Part shown: positions 1 through 8,237 of the stretch, piece after piece
How the letters are laid out: each line of letters opens with the position of its first letter
Numbering within the stretch: the stretch's first letter is position 1
Source: Streptomyces niphimycinicus
GTDB lineage: Bacteria; Actinomycetota; Actinomycetes; Streptomycetales; Streptomycetaceae
Length of the DNA stretch: 39,671 nt
Direction: 5' to 3'
NCBI RefSeq assembly: GCF_018883605.1
Contig: NZ_JAHLEM010000160.1
Span: forward strand, 1-39,671
The notes under the pieces: generated by a model
Seen by the model: only the letters and a program-made list of their open reading frames with translations
The model's database searches: none
What the model was told of the DNA's origin: nothing
Translations under genes and position numbers: made by a program

Positions 1-326
1 GCCGATCCGGCGCCGCCCGGACGCCGCGCAGACGCCGCGTGTGGGGCACGGGCCGGACACGGATCGGGGATGCCGCCCAGGGGAGCGCCGCGGCAGGGGA
101 TGGCCATGGGTGTGCGATGCCAGGCGGGCGGCCTGGGAGGTGCCGTACGGGGAGATGGCCAGGAGCGCGTGGCACCAGGCGCGCCGCCCGGAGGCGCGGC
201 ACCAGGCAGGCCGCCCGAAGGCGCCGCACCGGGCGCGCCACCATGAGGGCGCCACGGGGGCGTGGGTCGGGCGTGGGCCGGGGACGGTGTCCCCGGCCTC
301 GCCGCTCCCGGTGGTGAGCCGGGCCG
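1..326. other. Non-coding left edge, downstream of the PIG-L gene
   Basis: No convincing gene is seen. The open frames here translate into Arg/Gly/Ala-rich low-complexity sequence with no recognisable domain, as expected from random reading of very GC-rich DNA. The only structure noticed is a 27-bp tandem repeat at 171-242. The segment may hold the terminator of the leftward gene ending at 327, but I could not single out a clear hairpin. Confidence 0.5.
171..242. repeat. 27-bp tandem repeat, about 2.7 copies
   Basis: Unit 1 is 171-197, unit 2 is 198-224, and a partial third unit is 225-242. Each starts with GCACC-type sequence followed by a GCC-rich stretch. The first two units differ at only a few positions. 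It lies outside any gene I can support. Confidence 0.6.
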
Positions 327-2465
327 TCAGGCCCGTTTCGTGGAGTGTGGGCGCCAGATCCACGGGGTGGCGTCCGGGGCCATGCCCACCACGCAGGCGC
401 CCTGGCGGCCGTCGTCCGCCAGCAGTGCCGGGGCGCCGACCGGGATCAGGTGGCCGGGGGAGCGCAGGGGCCTGGCGTCCGGGCCGGTGCCGTACTGGAC
501 CTGGACCTCCCCGCCCAGGTCGCGGCCGACCAGCAGCAGCGTCTTGGCGCCGCGGCGGCCGGAGGGTTCGGCCACGGTGTGCGCGGCGATCGCCCCGTAG
601 CCCTCGAAGTGCCGCACGGTGAGGGAGGTGGCGCCGTGGACGGCGGGCACGGTGGCCGCGGGGGTGCGGTAGACCAGCGCGAGCGAGCCGTCGGGGGCCA
701 CCGCGGCGGCCGGCGGATCCCCGCCGGGGCGCGGCAGACCGGTCGGCGGGCGCAGCGCGACCGGGCCACCGGCCCACTCCTGGGCCCAGTGGTGGACGGT
801 GTCGCGGCCACAGGCGAGGACATGGACCCGCCCCTCCGCGTCCAGCAGCGCGGTCAGCCCGTCCTGGACCTCGTCGCCGCCGAGCCGCTGCCAGGGACTC
901 CAGTGGCCGCTCGCGTCCCGTACGCGGGTGGCCAGGCCCTTGTCCGCGGTCCGTACGAAGAGATGGACCCGGCCGTCGGGGGTGGCGACCGCCGCCGGGC
1001 AGCCGACCCGGCGGCCGTGTTCGCTGCTGGTCTCGGGGGTGCCGAGTCCGGTCCAGGCGCGGAACGGGCCGTCCGGGCGGCGCTGTTCCAGCACCACGAT
1101 CTCGCGCAGGTCGGCCGCGCCCTGGCCGCCCAGCGCCGCGAACCGCAGGGCGAACAGCACCTGCCGCCCCTCGCTGTCCCGCACCGCGGCGAGCGCCGGG
1201 GCGAGCGGTCCGCCACCGAGCCCCAGCGGCACCCCGAACCGCCCGCTGCCGGGCGCAGTCTCCCGCCACCGCACGGCCTGGGTGCCGAGCACGCCGTACG
1301 CCACGAGCCGGCCCTGGTCGTCGGTGGTGGGGGCGGGCAGGGCGGTGGGGTAGCGGTAGTGGGTGGAGCGGATCCAGCCCTTGCGGTTCAGCAGCGGGCG
1401 CACACCGCCCTGGCTGTAGTCGCCGCAGCCGGCCGCGTTGCCGCAGTCCCAGTCCGGGGCGCCGCCGTAGGACTTGATCACCCGCGCCTTCCGGGCGAGC
1501 ACCGCGGGCGGCAGATTGTGCGGCCAACGCTGGTTGTAGTAGCCGCGGAACGCGGTGGTGGTGAAGCGCGGGGCGTGCTTGTCCCGCTGGGCGGACGCGG
1601 CCACCCACTGGGCGATCGCCTTCCAGGTGAACAGCGCGACCGGGGTGTGGTCGCGGTGGTCCGAGCACCCCGGCTGATCGTTGTCCTTGGGGTGCAGCGC
1701 GTCGTGCACCTGGAAGTCGGGGTCCGGGTCCAGCGTGTGGATCAGCGTCGGCCGATAGCGGTCCATGATCTCGGCGAGCACGTCGACCAGCGTCTGATGG
1801 CCGTACGAACTCCGGTGCGGCACGGGGGAGCCGGTGGCCAGGAGGGTGCTCATCACGGCGCCCGGGGTGTTCCAGAGCGCGGGGATCCGTACGCCGCCCT
1901 CCGACAGCATCGCGATATTGAGGAAGATCAGCCGGACCCTGCGGGCGCCGCCCGCGAGGGTGTTGGTCTCCGCGGTGACCCCGCCGGGCAGCCGCAGCAC
2001 CGACCGCTGCCAGGGCGCGAACTGGTTCAGCCCGGCCATCCGCGCGTACGCCTGCCGCAGCCCCTGATGGCGGGAGGCGGAGTAGGCGGCCTTGTCGACG
2101 GGCGGGATCGGCGTCCCCGCCTGGTGGTTGATCCCCCGCGCCTCACCGGCCGTGACGTACACGGACACCACCGGGACACCGGAGCGCAGCACCTGCTCGG
2201 CGTCCGGATTCATGAAGTACAGATCGTCGTCGGGATGCGCCATGACCTGAAGCAGCAGCGCCTGCTTGTCGCCCACCGTCGAGGTGAAGGGCTCCGCCGC
2301 CCCGGGCGCACTGCCCCGCGCGGGCTCGGATGCCGTACCCCGCGAGCCTCCACCACCACCGCAACCGGCGACCCCGGCCGCCCCGGCCGCGGTGAGTGCC
2401 GCCAGCGCGGCCAGCGTCTGCCTGCGAGTGGTGCCCGTTCCCCGCACTGTCCATCGACTGTTCAA
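327..2465 (-). CDS. PIG-L family deacetylase lipoprotein with C-terminal propeller-like region
   Basis: A 712-residue exported protein. The N terminus has a twin-arginine motif (RRQT at 14-17), an Ala/Leu-rich segment and a lipobox ending in Cys35, so a Tat-exported lipoprotein is likely. The PIG-L deacetylase metal motif AHPDDD is at residues 76-81, and the downstream SDHRDHTPVA segment supplies the usual second His cluster. This fold removes N-acetyl groups from GlcNAc-containing or related substrates using zinc; the substrate here is unknown. The second half (from about residue 380) has recurring Gly/Trp-containing beta-strand repeats such as WSPWQRLGG, typical of propeller-like or lectin-like repeats and perhaps used to bind glycan. 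The start taken is TTG at 2465, with AGGG about 8 nt upstream; GTG at 2447 is an alternative. Confidence 0.85.
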   Translation of the reverse strand: MNSRWTVRGTGTTRRQTLAALAALTAAGAAGVAGCGGGGGSRGTASEPARGSAPGAAEPFTSTVGDKQALLLQVMAHPDDDLYFMNPDAEQVLRSGVPVVSVYVTAGEARGINHQAGTPIPPVDKAAYSASRHQGLRQAYARMAGLNQFAPWQRSVLRLPGGVTAETNTLAGGARRVRLIFLNIAMLSEGGVRIPALWNTPGAVMSTLLATGSPVPHRSSYGHQTLVDVLAEIMDRYRPTLIHTLDPDPDFQVHDALHPKDNDQPGCSDHRDHTPVALFTWKAIAQWVAASAQRDKHAPRFTTTAFRGYYNQRWPHNLPPAVLARKARVIKSYGGAPDWDCGNAAGCGDYSQGGVRPLLNRKGWIRSTHYRYPTALPAPTTDDQGRLVAYGVLGTQAVRWRETAPGSGRFGVPLGLGGGPLAPALAAVRDSEGRQVLFALRFAALGGQGAADLREIVVLEQRRPDGPFRAWTGLGTPETSSEHGRRVGCPAAVATPDGRVHLFVRTADKGLATRVRDASGHWSPWQRLGGDEVQDGLTALLDAEGRVHVLACGRDTVHHWAQEWAGGPVALRPPTGLPRPGGDPPAAAVAPDGSLALVYRTPAATVPAVHGATSLTVRHFEGYGAIAAHTVAEPSGRRGAKTLLLVGRDLGGEVQVQYGTGPDARPLRSPGHLIPVGAPALLADDGRQGACVVGMAPDATPWIWRPHSTKRA

Positions 2466-2669
2466 TTTGGTGACCCTGTCACTTCGGCAGCGCGTAGTCT
2501 CCGGCTGCTCCGAGTGAAAGGACGGGCAATGATCTTGACAGGTTGTCCGGTGGCCCGGAGGTATCGGTCACAGTCCGGATACATCGTCCTTCGCCACGGG
2601 GGCGCGGAGGCGCGGGAGCGCGCGGGCGCCCACGCCGATGAACCCGGGTCGCTCAGTCGGAGATCGGCA

Positions 2670-2792
2670 CCCCGCGTGCCGCCACACCCACACCACCCGG
2701 GGCAGCCCGTCCGGCGGGGTCAGCCGGGTCAGCTCCTGGAAGCCGAACTTGTGGTGGAAGCGCGCGGACGCGTCGTTGGGCGGATCGTTGAC
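2670..2792 (-). pseudogene. Remnant of a GNAT acetyltransferase (C-terminal piece only)
   Basis: On the minus strand an open frame contains the string NDPPNDASARFHHKFGFQEL followed by a short hydrophobic strand (VVWVWRH). This matches the last helix and strand of GNAT N-acetyltransferases, where an N-x-x-S-x-x-F-H-x-K-x-G-F motif is typical. The acetyl-CoA-binding motif that should precede it is absent: upstream sequence in the same frame is Arg/Pro-rich and unrelated. I read it as a decayed or truncated gene. A short fused reading frame cannot be excluded, but function is unlikely. Confidence 0.5.
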
Positions 2793-2930
2793 CCCACCGA
2801 GCCCTGGGCGCCGTCCGGCCCGTTCAGGCTCCGTGACTCGGCGAGGCGCGCGATCCTCTTCTCGGCGCGCCGAAACCACCGTGGGCACGGTGGACCGCAC
2901 CACCGTGTCAACCTCGCGCCGTTCGGTTCC

Positions 2931-2961
2931 TCCCTATGTGGGGCTTTGTCGCACATAGGGA
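2931..2961. promoter_or_regulatory. Perfect 10-bp dyad upstream of the Uma2 gene
   Basis: TCCCTATGTG at 2931-2940 is repeated in inverted orientation (CACATAGGGA) at 2952-2961 with an 11-base spacer. It is 47 bases before the Uma2 start codon and overlaps the likely promoter (possible -10 TACCGT at 2965-2970). It could be an operator or a hairpin; spacing of about two helical turns between half-sites favours an operator. Confidence 0.45.
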
Positions 2962-3007
2962 CGCTACCGTGGTGACAGGGTCGAAGATCTCGTCCATGGG
3001 AGGAATC

Positions 3008-3595
3008 ATGACCGCCGAACCGCAGCGCACCACCTGGCCCGTGCCGCCGCCGGACGGCTACACCGTGGACGATCTCTACAATCTGCCCGACCTCCCGCCG
3101 CACACCGAGTTGATCGACGGGAGCCTGGTCTTCGTGAGCCCGCAGCGGGTCTTTCATATGCTGGTGATGTATCTGCTGGAGGCCGGACTGCGCCGGACGG
3201 TGCCGGACGAGTTCCGGGTGCGCCGGGAGATGACCGTCGTGCTGGGACCCCGCAACGCCCCGGAGCCCGATCTTCTGGTGGTGCGCGCGGAGGCGGAGCA
3301 GAGTCGGCGGCAGACCCGGTACGAAGCGGCCGACATGGTGCTCGCTGTGGAAGTCGTCTCGCCGGATTCCGAGGAGCGGGACCGCGAGACCAAGCCCCTC
3401 AAGTACGCCGCCGCGGGCATTCCCCACTTCTGGCTGGTCGAGATGGCGGGGGAGAAGGATCGTCCGGCCGTGCACACCTACGAGCTGGACCTCGTCACCA
3501 AGTCCTACACGAACACCGGCATCTATCACGAGCGGCTGAAGCTGACCGTCCCCTTCACGATCGACATCGACCTGACCCAGATCGATCACATGTAG
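3008..3595 (+). CDS. Uma2 family protein (DUF820, PD-(D/E)XK nuclease fold)
   Basis: A 195-residue protein of the Uma2/DUF820 family, which has the restriction-endonuclease-like fold and is often present in many copies in streptomycetes and cyanobacteria; its biological role is not established. Family landmarks are present: ELIDG near residues 34-38, EPDLLVV at 86-92 carrying the putative catalytic Asp88, VEVVSPDS at 114-121 with Glu115, and a downstream KPLKYAAAGIPHFWLVE block containing Lys129 and Lys132. The ATG at 3008 is chosen because GGGAGG lies 4-9 bases before it and the homology starts soon after; an in-frame ATG at 2936 falls inside the upstream dyad. It converges with the DUF3152 gene, leaving only three bases between the stop codons. 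Confidence 0.85.
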   Translation: MTAEPQRTTWPVPPPDGYTVDDLYNLPDLPPHTELIDGSLVFVSPQRVFHMLVMYLLEAGLRRTVPDEFRVRREMTVVLGPRNAPEPDLLVVRAEAEQSRRQTRYEAADMVLAVEVVSPDSEERDRETKPLKYAAAGIPHFWLVEMAGEKDRPAVHTYELDLVTKSYTNTGIYHERLKLTVPFTIDIDLTQIDHM

Positions 3596-3598
3596 TCG

Positions 3599-4423
3599 TC
3601 ACGGGACCGCCGGGCCCTCGATGTACCTGCCATTCGCGCTGTAGGGCCACTCGTTCGCGGCACAGCCCTTGAGCCCGTATATCTGCTGCATCATCACCGG
3701 CGCCCGTTTGCCCTTCCCGGGGCAGGTCTCGTGGCCGTGGCCGATGCGGTGGCCGACCTCGTGGTTGACGATCAGCGCCCGGTAGCCGCTGATGGGGCCG
3801 GAGAACTCCGGTGAGCCGGTGTTCCAGCGCTTGAGGTTGACCATGATCTGGGTGCCGGCGTCGCAGTTGACCTCACCATGGGTGTCCAGGCCCACGGCGC
3901 CGCAGATCTCGTCGACCGTGTCCGGGGTGGCGATCTTCACCTCGAAGTCGGAGGGGCCGTCGGCGACCAGTTGGAAGGAATGCTTGCCGTCGCTGGTCCA
4001 GCCGCGCTTGTCGGCGAGGATCGCCGAGATTTCGGCCGCGGCCCGCTTCGCGTCGACGCCGGTGCCTTCCTCCACCATGACCTTGAACCGCCGCGGGTCG
4101 CTTCCCCTGCCGATCACCGCGCCGGAGGACTTCGCGGTGATGAACTCGCCGGTCGCGGTGGCGGGGGAGCCTGGGCGAGGGGGTCTGGAGGTGGCCGAGA
4201 TGGCGTCGGGCGGCAGGGCTGCCGGGGCCGTGGCGCGGGCCGCGTCCTTGCCGCCACCGCCACCATCGCCGTCGTCGCGTAACGCGAACACGACCCCGGC
4301 GATCAGCGCCACACCGGCGGCCAGTGCCACCGCCACGTTCCGGGGGCGGGCGCTCCGGGTGGTGCGTCTCCGTCGTCTTGGCGGTGAGGTGGATGGGCCG
4401 GGGGCCTGCGCGGTGGAGGTCAT
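3599..4423 (-). CDS. Membrane-anchored DUF3152 protein with zinc-protease-like motif
   Basis: A 274-residue protein with a Pro/Arg-rich cytoplasmic N terminus, one membrane segment at about residues 30-47, a Gly/Asp linker and an extracellular DUF3152 domain. The domain has HEVGHRIGHGHETC at about 221-234, which fits the HExxHxxGxxH pattern of metzincin-like zinc peptidases, followed by a conserved Met-containing turn (VMMQQIYGLKGC). Two further Cys residues (in CGAVG and NCDAG) could form disulfides. Proteolytic activity is inferred from the motif only. The start used is ATG at 4423 with GGAAG upstream; TTG at 4438 would add five residues but lacks a ribosome-binding site. Confidence 0.8.
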   Translation of the reverse strand: MTSTAQAPGPSTSPPRRRRRTTRSARPRNVAVALAAGVALIAGVVFALRDDGDGGGGGKDAARATAPAALPPDAISATSRPPRPGSPATATGEFITAKSSGAVIGRGSDPRRFKVMVEEGTGVDAKRAAAEISAILADKRGWTSDGKHSFQLVADGPSDFEVKIATPDTVDEICGAVGLDTHGEVNCDAGTQIMVNLKRWNTGSPEFSGPISGYRALIVNHEVGHRIGHGHETCPGKGKRAPVMMQQIYGLKGCAANEWPYSANGRYIEGPAVP

Positions 4424-4574
4424 CGGGGGCGCTTCCAAGGGGGCAGCGGGGCGGGTGAATCGGCCGCGTGTGCATGCCGCGTGAGCATGTCGGTGCCCCG
4501 GCGTGCGAGTGTGCCGTGTGTTCCCCCGGAGGGAGACGTGTGGGGAGGGCGACCGGTTGGGGCCTGTGCCCTGT

Positions 4575-4611
4575 TGTGCGCGGGGTCACATCGCTGTGCG
4601 CGGGGTCACAT
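4575..4611. repeat. Two 17-bp direct repeats, 20-bp period
   Basis: TGTGCGCGGGGTCACAT occurs identically at 4575-4591 and 4595-4611. Each copy is a rough dyad (GTG ... CAC). It lies about 150 bases upstream of the DUF3152 start and about 70-100 bases upstream of the candidate S10 promoters, so it could be a regulator-binding pair for either direction. Confidence 0.6.
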
Positions 4612-4676
4612 TGGGTGGCATCCCGAATCTCACACTCGCACGTGACACTGTGCACCGGCCTCCGATGCTCGCCGAG

Positions 4677-4705
4677 TTTGAAGCGGGCCCCGCGACGGGT
4701 ACGCT
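4677..4705 (+). promoter_or_regulatory. Candidate S10 operon promoter 1
   Basis: TTTGAA (4677-4682) and TACGCT (4700-4705) are separated by 17 bases, a fair match to the vegetative (HrdB-type) consensus. It would give a leader of roughly 350 nt before rpsJ. Confidence 0.4.
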
Positions 4706-4715
4706 TCCGGGCCTC

Positions 4716-4745
4716 TTGATTGGCGTCCGAAGCAGCCGATATGGC
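4716..4745 (+). promoter_or_regulatory. Candidate S10 operon promoter 2
   Basis: TTGATT (4716-4721) is followed after 18 bases by TATGGC (4740-4745), with CACACT immediately behind as an alternative -10. This AT-richer patch stands out from its surroundings. It would give a leader of about 310 nt. The exact hexamers are uncertain. Confidence 0.4.
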
Positions 4746-4936
4746 ACACTAGCCAGGTTGCTCGGTTGAGTGCCGATGCTGCGCGCCTCTCGCCGGGAGG
4801 ACTGGAAGCGAGTCCCACGGTACTCGTCGCCCCTGATCAGGGGCGGAAGTACGGGAATCTTCCGGGAAGCGTCAGCGGGGCCCCAGCCAGGCGCCCGGTG
4901 GGTGACTTTCTCCCCCAGCAACCCCCTTCACCAGGG

Positions 4937-4992
4937 ATCTCCGTATGGAGATTTATGAGAAGGACTGCGACACGCCCGACCGCGTGGGTCGG
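4937..4992 (+). promoter_or_regulatory. Two hairpins in the rpsJ leader
   Basis: ATCTCC-GTAT-GGAGAT at 4937-4952 (6-bp stem) and CCCGACC-GCGT-GGGTCGG at 4975-4992 (7-bp stem), both with tetraloops, lie 73-128 bases before the S10 start codon. In E. coli the S10 leader is bound by L4 for feedback control; whether these stems have such a role here is inference. Confidence 0.4.
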
Positions 4993-5064
4993 AAGTGGGG
5001 TGGAGAGGGACGCGCACGCCACCGGGTCCCAGAGCGTTACGAGAGACAGGACTACGAAGTAGCC

Positions 5065-5373
5065 ATGGCGGGACAGAAGATCCGCATCCGGCTCAAGGCC
5101 TACGACCACGAGGTCATCGACTCCTCGGCGAAGAAGATCGTCGAGACGGTGACCCGCACTGGTGCGTCGGTCGCGGGCCCGGTGCCGCTGCCCACAGAGA
5201 AGAACGTGTACTGCGTCATCAAGTCGCCGCACAAGTACAAGGACTCGCGCGAGCACTTCGAGATGCGTACGCACAAGCGCCTCATCGACATCCTCGACCC
5301 CACGCCGAAGACCGTCGACTCGCTGATGCGTCTCGACCTGCCGGCGGGCGTCGACATCGAGATCAAGCTCTGA
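5065..5373 (+). CDS. rpsJ: 30S ribosomal protein S10
   Basis: A 102-residue S10, full length for the family, first gene of the S10 operon. S10 sits in the 30S head and, in the NusB-bound form, also serves in transcription antitermination. Recognisable landmarks are the N-terminal [12 protein letters not shown] strand-helix and the central loop [23 protein letters not shown] at 5065 is selected because S10 homology begins exactly there ([10 protein letters not shown]). Its ribosome-binding site is weak (GAAG 5 bases upstream). It is followed 13 bases later by rplC. Confidence 0.98.
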   Translation: MAGQKIRIRLKAYDHEVIDSSAKKIVETVTRTGASVAGPVPLPTEKNVYCVIKSPHKYKDSREHFEMRTHKRLIDILDPTPKTVDSLMRLDLPAGVDIEIKL

Positions 5374-5386
5374 GGTGACGCGCGAG

Positions 5387-6031
5387 ATGGCTAAGCAGAT
5401 CAAGGGCGTCCTGGGCGAGAAGCTCGGCATGACGCAGGTGTGGGACGAGAACAACCGTGTCGTCCCGGTCACCGTCGTCAAGGCCGGTCCGTGTGTCGTG
5501 ACCCAGGTCCGTACCGATGACGCGGACGGCTACAGCGCCGTCCAGATCGCCTTCGGCGAGATCGACCCGCGCAAGGTGAACAAGCCCCTCAAGGGCCACT
5601 TCGCCAAGGCCGATGTGACCCCGCGCCGCCACCTGGTGGAGCTGCGTACCACCGACGCCGGTGAGTACACGCTCGGTCAGGAAGTCACGGCCGAGGTGTT
5701 CGAGTCCGGTGTCAAGGTCGACGTGACCGGCACCAGCAAGGGCAAGGGCACCGCCGGTGTCATGAAGCGCCACGGCTTCGGCGGCCTCGGCGCCGGCCAC
5801 GGCACCCAGCGCAAGCACCGCTCGCCGGGCTCCATCGGTGGCTGCGCCACCCCGGGCCGCGTGTTCAAGGGCCTGCGCATGGCCGGCCGCATGGGCAATG
5901 AGCGGGTCACCACCCAGAACCTGACCGTCCACGCCGTTGACGCGGAGAAGGGCCTGCTCCTGATCAAGGGAGCGGTTCCTGGTCCGAACGGCGGCCTCGT
6001 CCTGGTCCGTACCGCGGCCAAGGGGGCCTGA
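5387..6031 (+). CDS. rplC: 50S ribosomal protein L3
   Basis: A 214-residue L3, which binds 23S rRNA near the peptidyl transferase centre and is an early assembly protein. The start [17 protein letters not shown] matches the actinobacterial form, and the long W-loop segment with [20 protein letters not shown] is present in the middle. ATG at 5387 is preferred over an in-frame GTG at 5375 because GAGGTG at 5372-5377 gives a 9-base spacing. It is 8 bases upstream of rplD. Confidence 0.97.
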   Translation: MAKQIKGVLGEKLGMTQVWDENNRVVPVTVVKAGPCVVTQVRTDDADGYSAVQIAFGEIDPRKVNKPLKGHFAKADVTPRRHLVELRTTDAGEYTLGQEVTAEVFESGVKVDVTGTSKGKGTAGVMKRHGFGGLGAGHGTQRKHRSPGSIGGCATPGRVFKGLRMAGRMGNERVTTQNLTVHAVDAEKGLLLIKGAVPGPNGGLVLVRTAAKGA

Positions 6032-6039
6032 GGTAACCG

Positions 6040-6693
6040 ATGAGCACCATTGACATCCTTTCGCCGGCAGGCGACAAGGCCGGGACCGTCGAGCTCCCCG
6101 CGGAGATCTTCGACGCGCAGGTCAGCGTTCCGCTGATCCACCAGGTCGTCGTCGCCCAGTTGGCCGCTGCCCGTCAGGGCACGCACAAGACCAAGACCCG
6201 CGGCGAGGTCCGGGGCGGTGGCAAGAAGCCCTACCGCCAGAAGGGCACCGGCCGCGCGCGCCAGGGCTCGACCCGCGCGCCGCAGTTCGCCGGCGGTGGC
6301 GTCGTGCACGGTCCCGTGCCGCGCGACTACAGCCAGCGCACCCCGAAGAAGATGAAGGCCGCCGCGCTGCGCGGTGCCCTCTCCGACCGGGCGCGCCACG
6401 AGCGGATCCACGTCGTGACCGGTGTGGTCGACGGCGACATCTCCACCAAGGCCGCGAAGACCCTGCTGGGCAAGATCAGCGAGCGCAAGAACCTGCTCCT
6501 GATCGCCGAGCGGAGCGACGAGGCCGCGTGGCTGTCCGCCCGCAACCTGCCCCAGGTGCACATCCTGGAGCCGGGCCAGCTCAACACGTACGACGTGCTC
6601 GTCTCCGACGACGTGGTCTTCACCAAGGCCGCCTTCGAGTCCTTCGTGGCTGGTCCCAAGGCCGCTGAGAAGACCGAAGGGAGCGCCGCCTGA
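6040..6693 (+). CDS. rplD: 50S ribosomal protein L4
   Basis: A 217-residue L4 with a globular domain and the long tunnel loop ([18 protein letters not shown] at about residues 66-83), which reaches the constriction of the nascent-peptide tunnel. In E. coli L4 also represses its own S10 operon; that role here is not shown by sequence. GAGGTAA precedes the ATG. The TGA stop overlaps the rplW start by one base, so translation is coupled. Confidence 0.97.
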   Translation: MSTIDILSPAGDKAGTVELPAEIFDAQVSVPLIHQVVVAQLAAARQGTHKTKTRGEVRGGGKKPYRQKGTGRARQGSTRAPQFAGGGVVHGPVPRDYSQRTPKKMKAAALRGALSDRARHERIHVVTGVVDGDISTKAAKTLLGKISERKNLLLIAERSDEAAWLSARNLPQVHILEPGQLNTYDVLVSDDVVFTKAAFESFVAGPKAAEKTEGSAA

Positions 6694-7019
6694 TGAGTGA
6701 GGCGACCGCTGTCACCAGCAAGACCTTCACCGACCCCCGCGACATTCTCGTCAAGCCGGTGGTCTCGGAGAAGAGCTACGCGCTGCTGGACGAGAACAAG
6801 TACACGTTCCTCGTCGACCCGCGCGCGAACAAGACCCAGATCAAGCAGGCCGTCGAGGCGGTCTTCTCGGTCAAGGTCACCGGGGTCAACACGATCAACC
6901 GGCAGGGCAAGCGCAAGCGCACCCGCACCGGCTACGGCAAGCGCAAGGACACCAAGCGCGCCATCGTGACCCTCGCCGAGGGCGACCGTATCGACATCTT
7001 CGGCGGCCCGGTCTCCTAA
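6693..7019 (+). CDS. rplW: 50S ribosomal protein L23
   Basis: A 108-residue L23. It lies at the tunnel exit and provides the docking site for trigger factor and the signal recognition particle. The hallmark [16 protein letters not shown] terminus and the [20 protein letters not shown] segment are clear. The extra N-terminal residues ([17 protein letters not shown]) are usual for actinobacteria. It starts within the stop of rplD (TGATG) and is followed by a 47-base gap before rplB. Confidence 0.97.
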   Translation: MSEATAVTSKTFTDPRDILVKPVVSEKSYALLDENKYTFLVDPRANKTQIKQAVEAVFSVKVTGVNTINRQGKRKRTRTGYGKRKDTKRAIVTLAEGDRIDIFGGPVS

Positions 7020-7066
7020 CGGAGATCGGAACGTCCAGAAGTCCGGAATCTTCCGAGGACTGAGAA

Positions 7067-7903
7067 ATGGGTATCCGCAAGTACAAGCCGACGACCCCGG
7101 GCCGTCGTGGCTCCAGCGTCGCCGACTTCGTCGAGATCACGCGGTCCACGCCGGAGAAGTCGCTGGTCCGCCCGCTGCACAGCAAGGGTGGTCGTAACAA
7201 CGCCGGCCGCATCACGGTCCGCCACCAGGGTGGCGGTCACAAGCGTGCGTACCGCGTGATCGACTTCCGCCGTCACGACAAGGACGGCGTCCCGGCGAAG
7301 GTCGCACACATCGAATACGACCCCAACCGCACCGCGCGCATCGCGCTGCTGCACTACGCCGACGGCGAGAAGCGCTACATCCTCGCGCCGCGCGGCCTGA
7401 CGCAGGGCGACCGGATCGAGAACGGCCCCGGCGCAGACATCAAGCCCGGTAACAACCTCTCGCTGCGCAACATCCCGGTTGGTACCACGCTCCACGCCAT
7501 CGAGCTGCGGCCCGGCGGCGGCGCGAAGTTCGCCCGCTCCGCGGGTGCCTCCGTGCAGTTGCTGGCGAAGGAGGGCTCCATGGCCCACCTCCGCATGCCG
7601 TCCGGTGAGATCCGCCTGGTCGACGTCCGCTGCCGCGCCACCGTTGGCGAGGTCGGCAACGCCGAGCAGTCGAACATCAACTGGGGCAAGGCCGGCCGCA
7701 TGCGCTGGAAGGGCGTCCGCCCGACCGTTCGTGGTGTGGTCATGAACCCCGTCGACCACCCGCACGGTGGTGGTGAGGGCAAGACCTCCGGTGGTCGCCA
7801 CCCGGTCTCGCCGTGGGGTCAGAAGGAGGGCCGTACGCGCTCGCCGAAGAAGGCCAGCAACAAGTACATCGTCCGCCGCCGCAAGACGAACAAGAAGCGC
7901 TAG
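7067..7903 (+). CDS. rplB: 50S ribosomal protein L2
   Basis: A 278-residue L2, one of the most conserved ribosomal proteins, needed for subunit association and close to the peptidyl transferase centre. The signature [13 protein letters not shown] near residue 225, including the conserved His, is intact. The N-terminal oligonucleotide-binding part and the basic C terminus (KTNKKR) are full length. GAGGA lies about 11 bases before the ATG. rpsS follows after 12 bases. Confidence 0.98.
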   Translation: MGIRKYKPTTPGRRGSSVADFVEITRSTPEKSLVRPLHSKGGRNNAGRITVRHQGGGHKRAYRVIDFRRHDKDGVPAKVAHIEYDPNRTARIALLHYADGEKRYILAPRGLTQGDRIENGPGADIKPGNNLSLRNIPVGTTLHAIELRPGGGAKFARSAGASVQLLAKEGSMAHLRMPSGEIRLVDVRCRATVGEVGNAEQSNINWGKAGRMRWKGVRPTVRGVVMNPVDHPHGGGEGKTSGGRHPVSPWGQKEGRTRSPKKASNKYIVRRRKTNKKR

Positions 7904-7915
7904 GAGCGGGTTTAG

Positions 7916-8197
7916 ATGCCGCGCAGTCTCAAGAAGGGGCCCTTCGTCGACGACCACCTGATCAAGAAGGTGGATGTCCAGAACGAAGCCGGCACCAAGA
8001 ACGTCATCAAGACCTGGTCCCGCCGCTCGATGATCGTCCCGGCCATGCTCGGCCACACGATCGCGGTGCACGACGGCCGCAAGCACGTCCCGGTGTTCGT
8101 CACCGAGTCGATGGTCGGCCACAAGCTCGGCGAGTTCGCGCCGACCCGCACCTTCCGCGGCCACGAGAAGGACGACCGTAAGTCGCGTCGTCGCTGA
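7916..8197 (+). CDS. rpsS: 30S ribosomal protein S19
   Basis: A 93-residue S19 that binds 16S rRNA in the 30S head next to S13 and contacts the A-site tRNA region. The start [15 protein letters not shown] and the central [20 protein letters not shown] block are diagnostic. AGGAG lies 10 bases before the ATG. The basic C terminus (KDDRKSRRR) is typical for actinobacteria. The next gene, rplV, starts 41 bases further on. Confidence 0.97.
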   Translation: MPRSLKKGPFVDDHLIKKVDVQNEAGTKNVIKTWSRRSMIVPAMLGHTIAVHDGRKHVPVFVTESMVGHKLGEFAPTRTFRGHEKDDRKSRRR

Positions 8198-8237
8198 TCG
8201 GCGGAAGAGACTCATGACAGACACCGAAGGGACAACC

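Larger units (their letters stand above)
4424..5064. other. Upstream and leader region of the S10 operon
   Basis: A 641-base gene-free stretch shared between the leftward DUF3152 gene and rightward rpsJ. From left to right it holds a 17-bp direct repeat with 20-bp period (4575-4611), two candidate vegetative promoters (4677-4705 and 4716-4745) and two short hairpins (4937-4952 and 4975-4992) just before rpsJ. A reading frame is open from 4945 into rpsJ, but the residues it encodes before 5065 are not S10-like. Confidence 0.7.

Noticed and set aside
345..2975. 876-codon open frame on the + strand opposite the PIG-L gene
   Set aside because: Translation is Arg/Ala/Gly/Val-rich with no domain; it mirrors the codon bias of the real minus-strand gene.
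4945..5064. N-terminal extension of S10 by 40 codons
   Set aside because: S10 homology begins exactly at 5065 and the upstream bases fold into leader hairpins.
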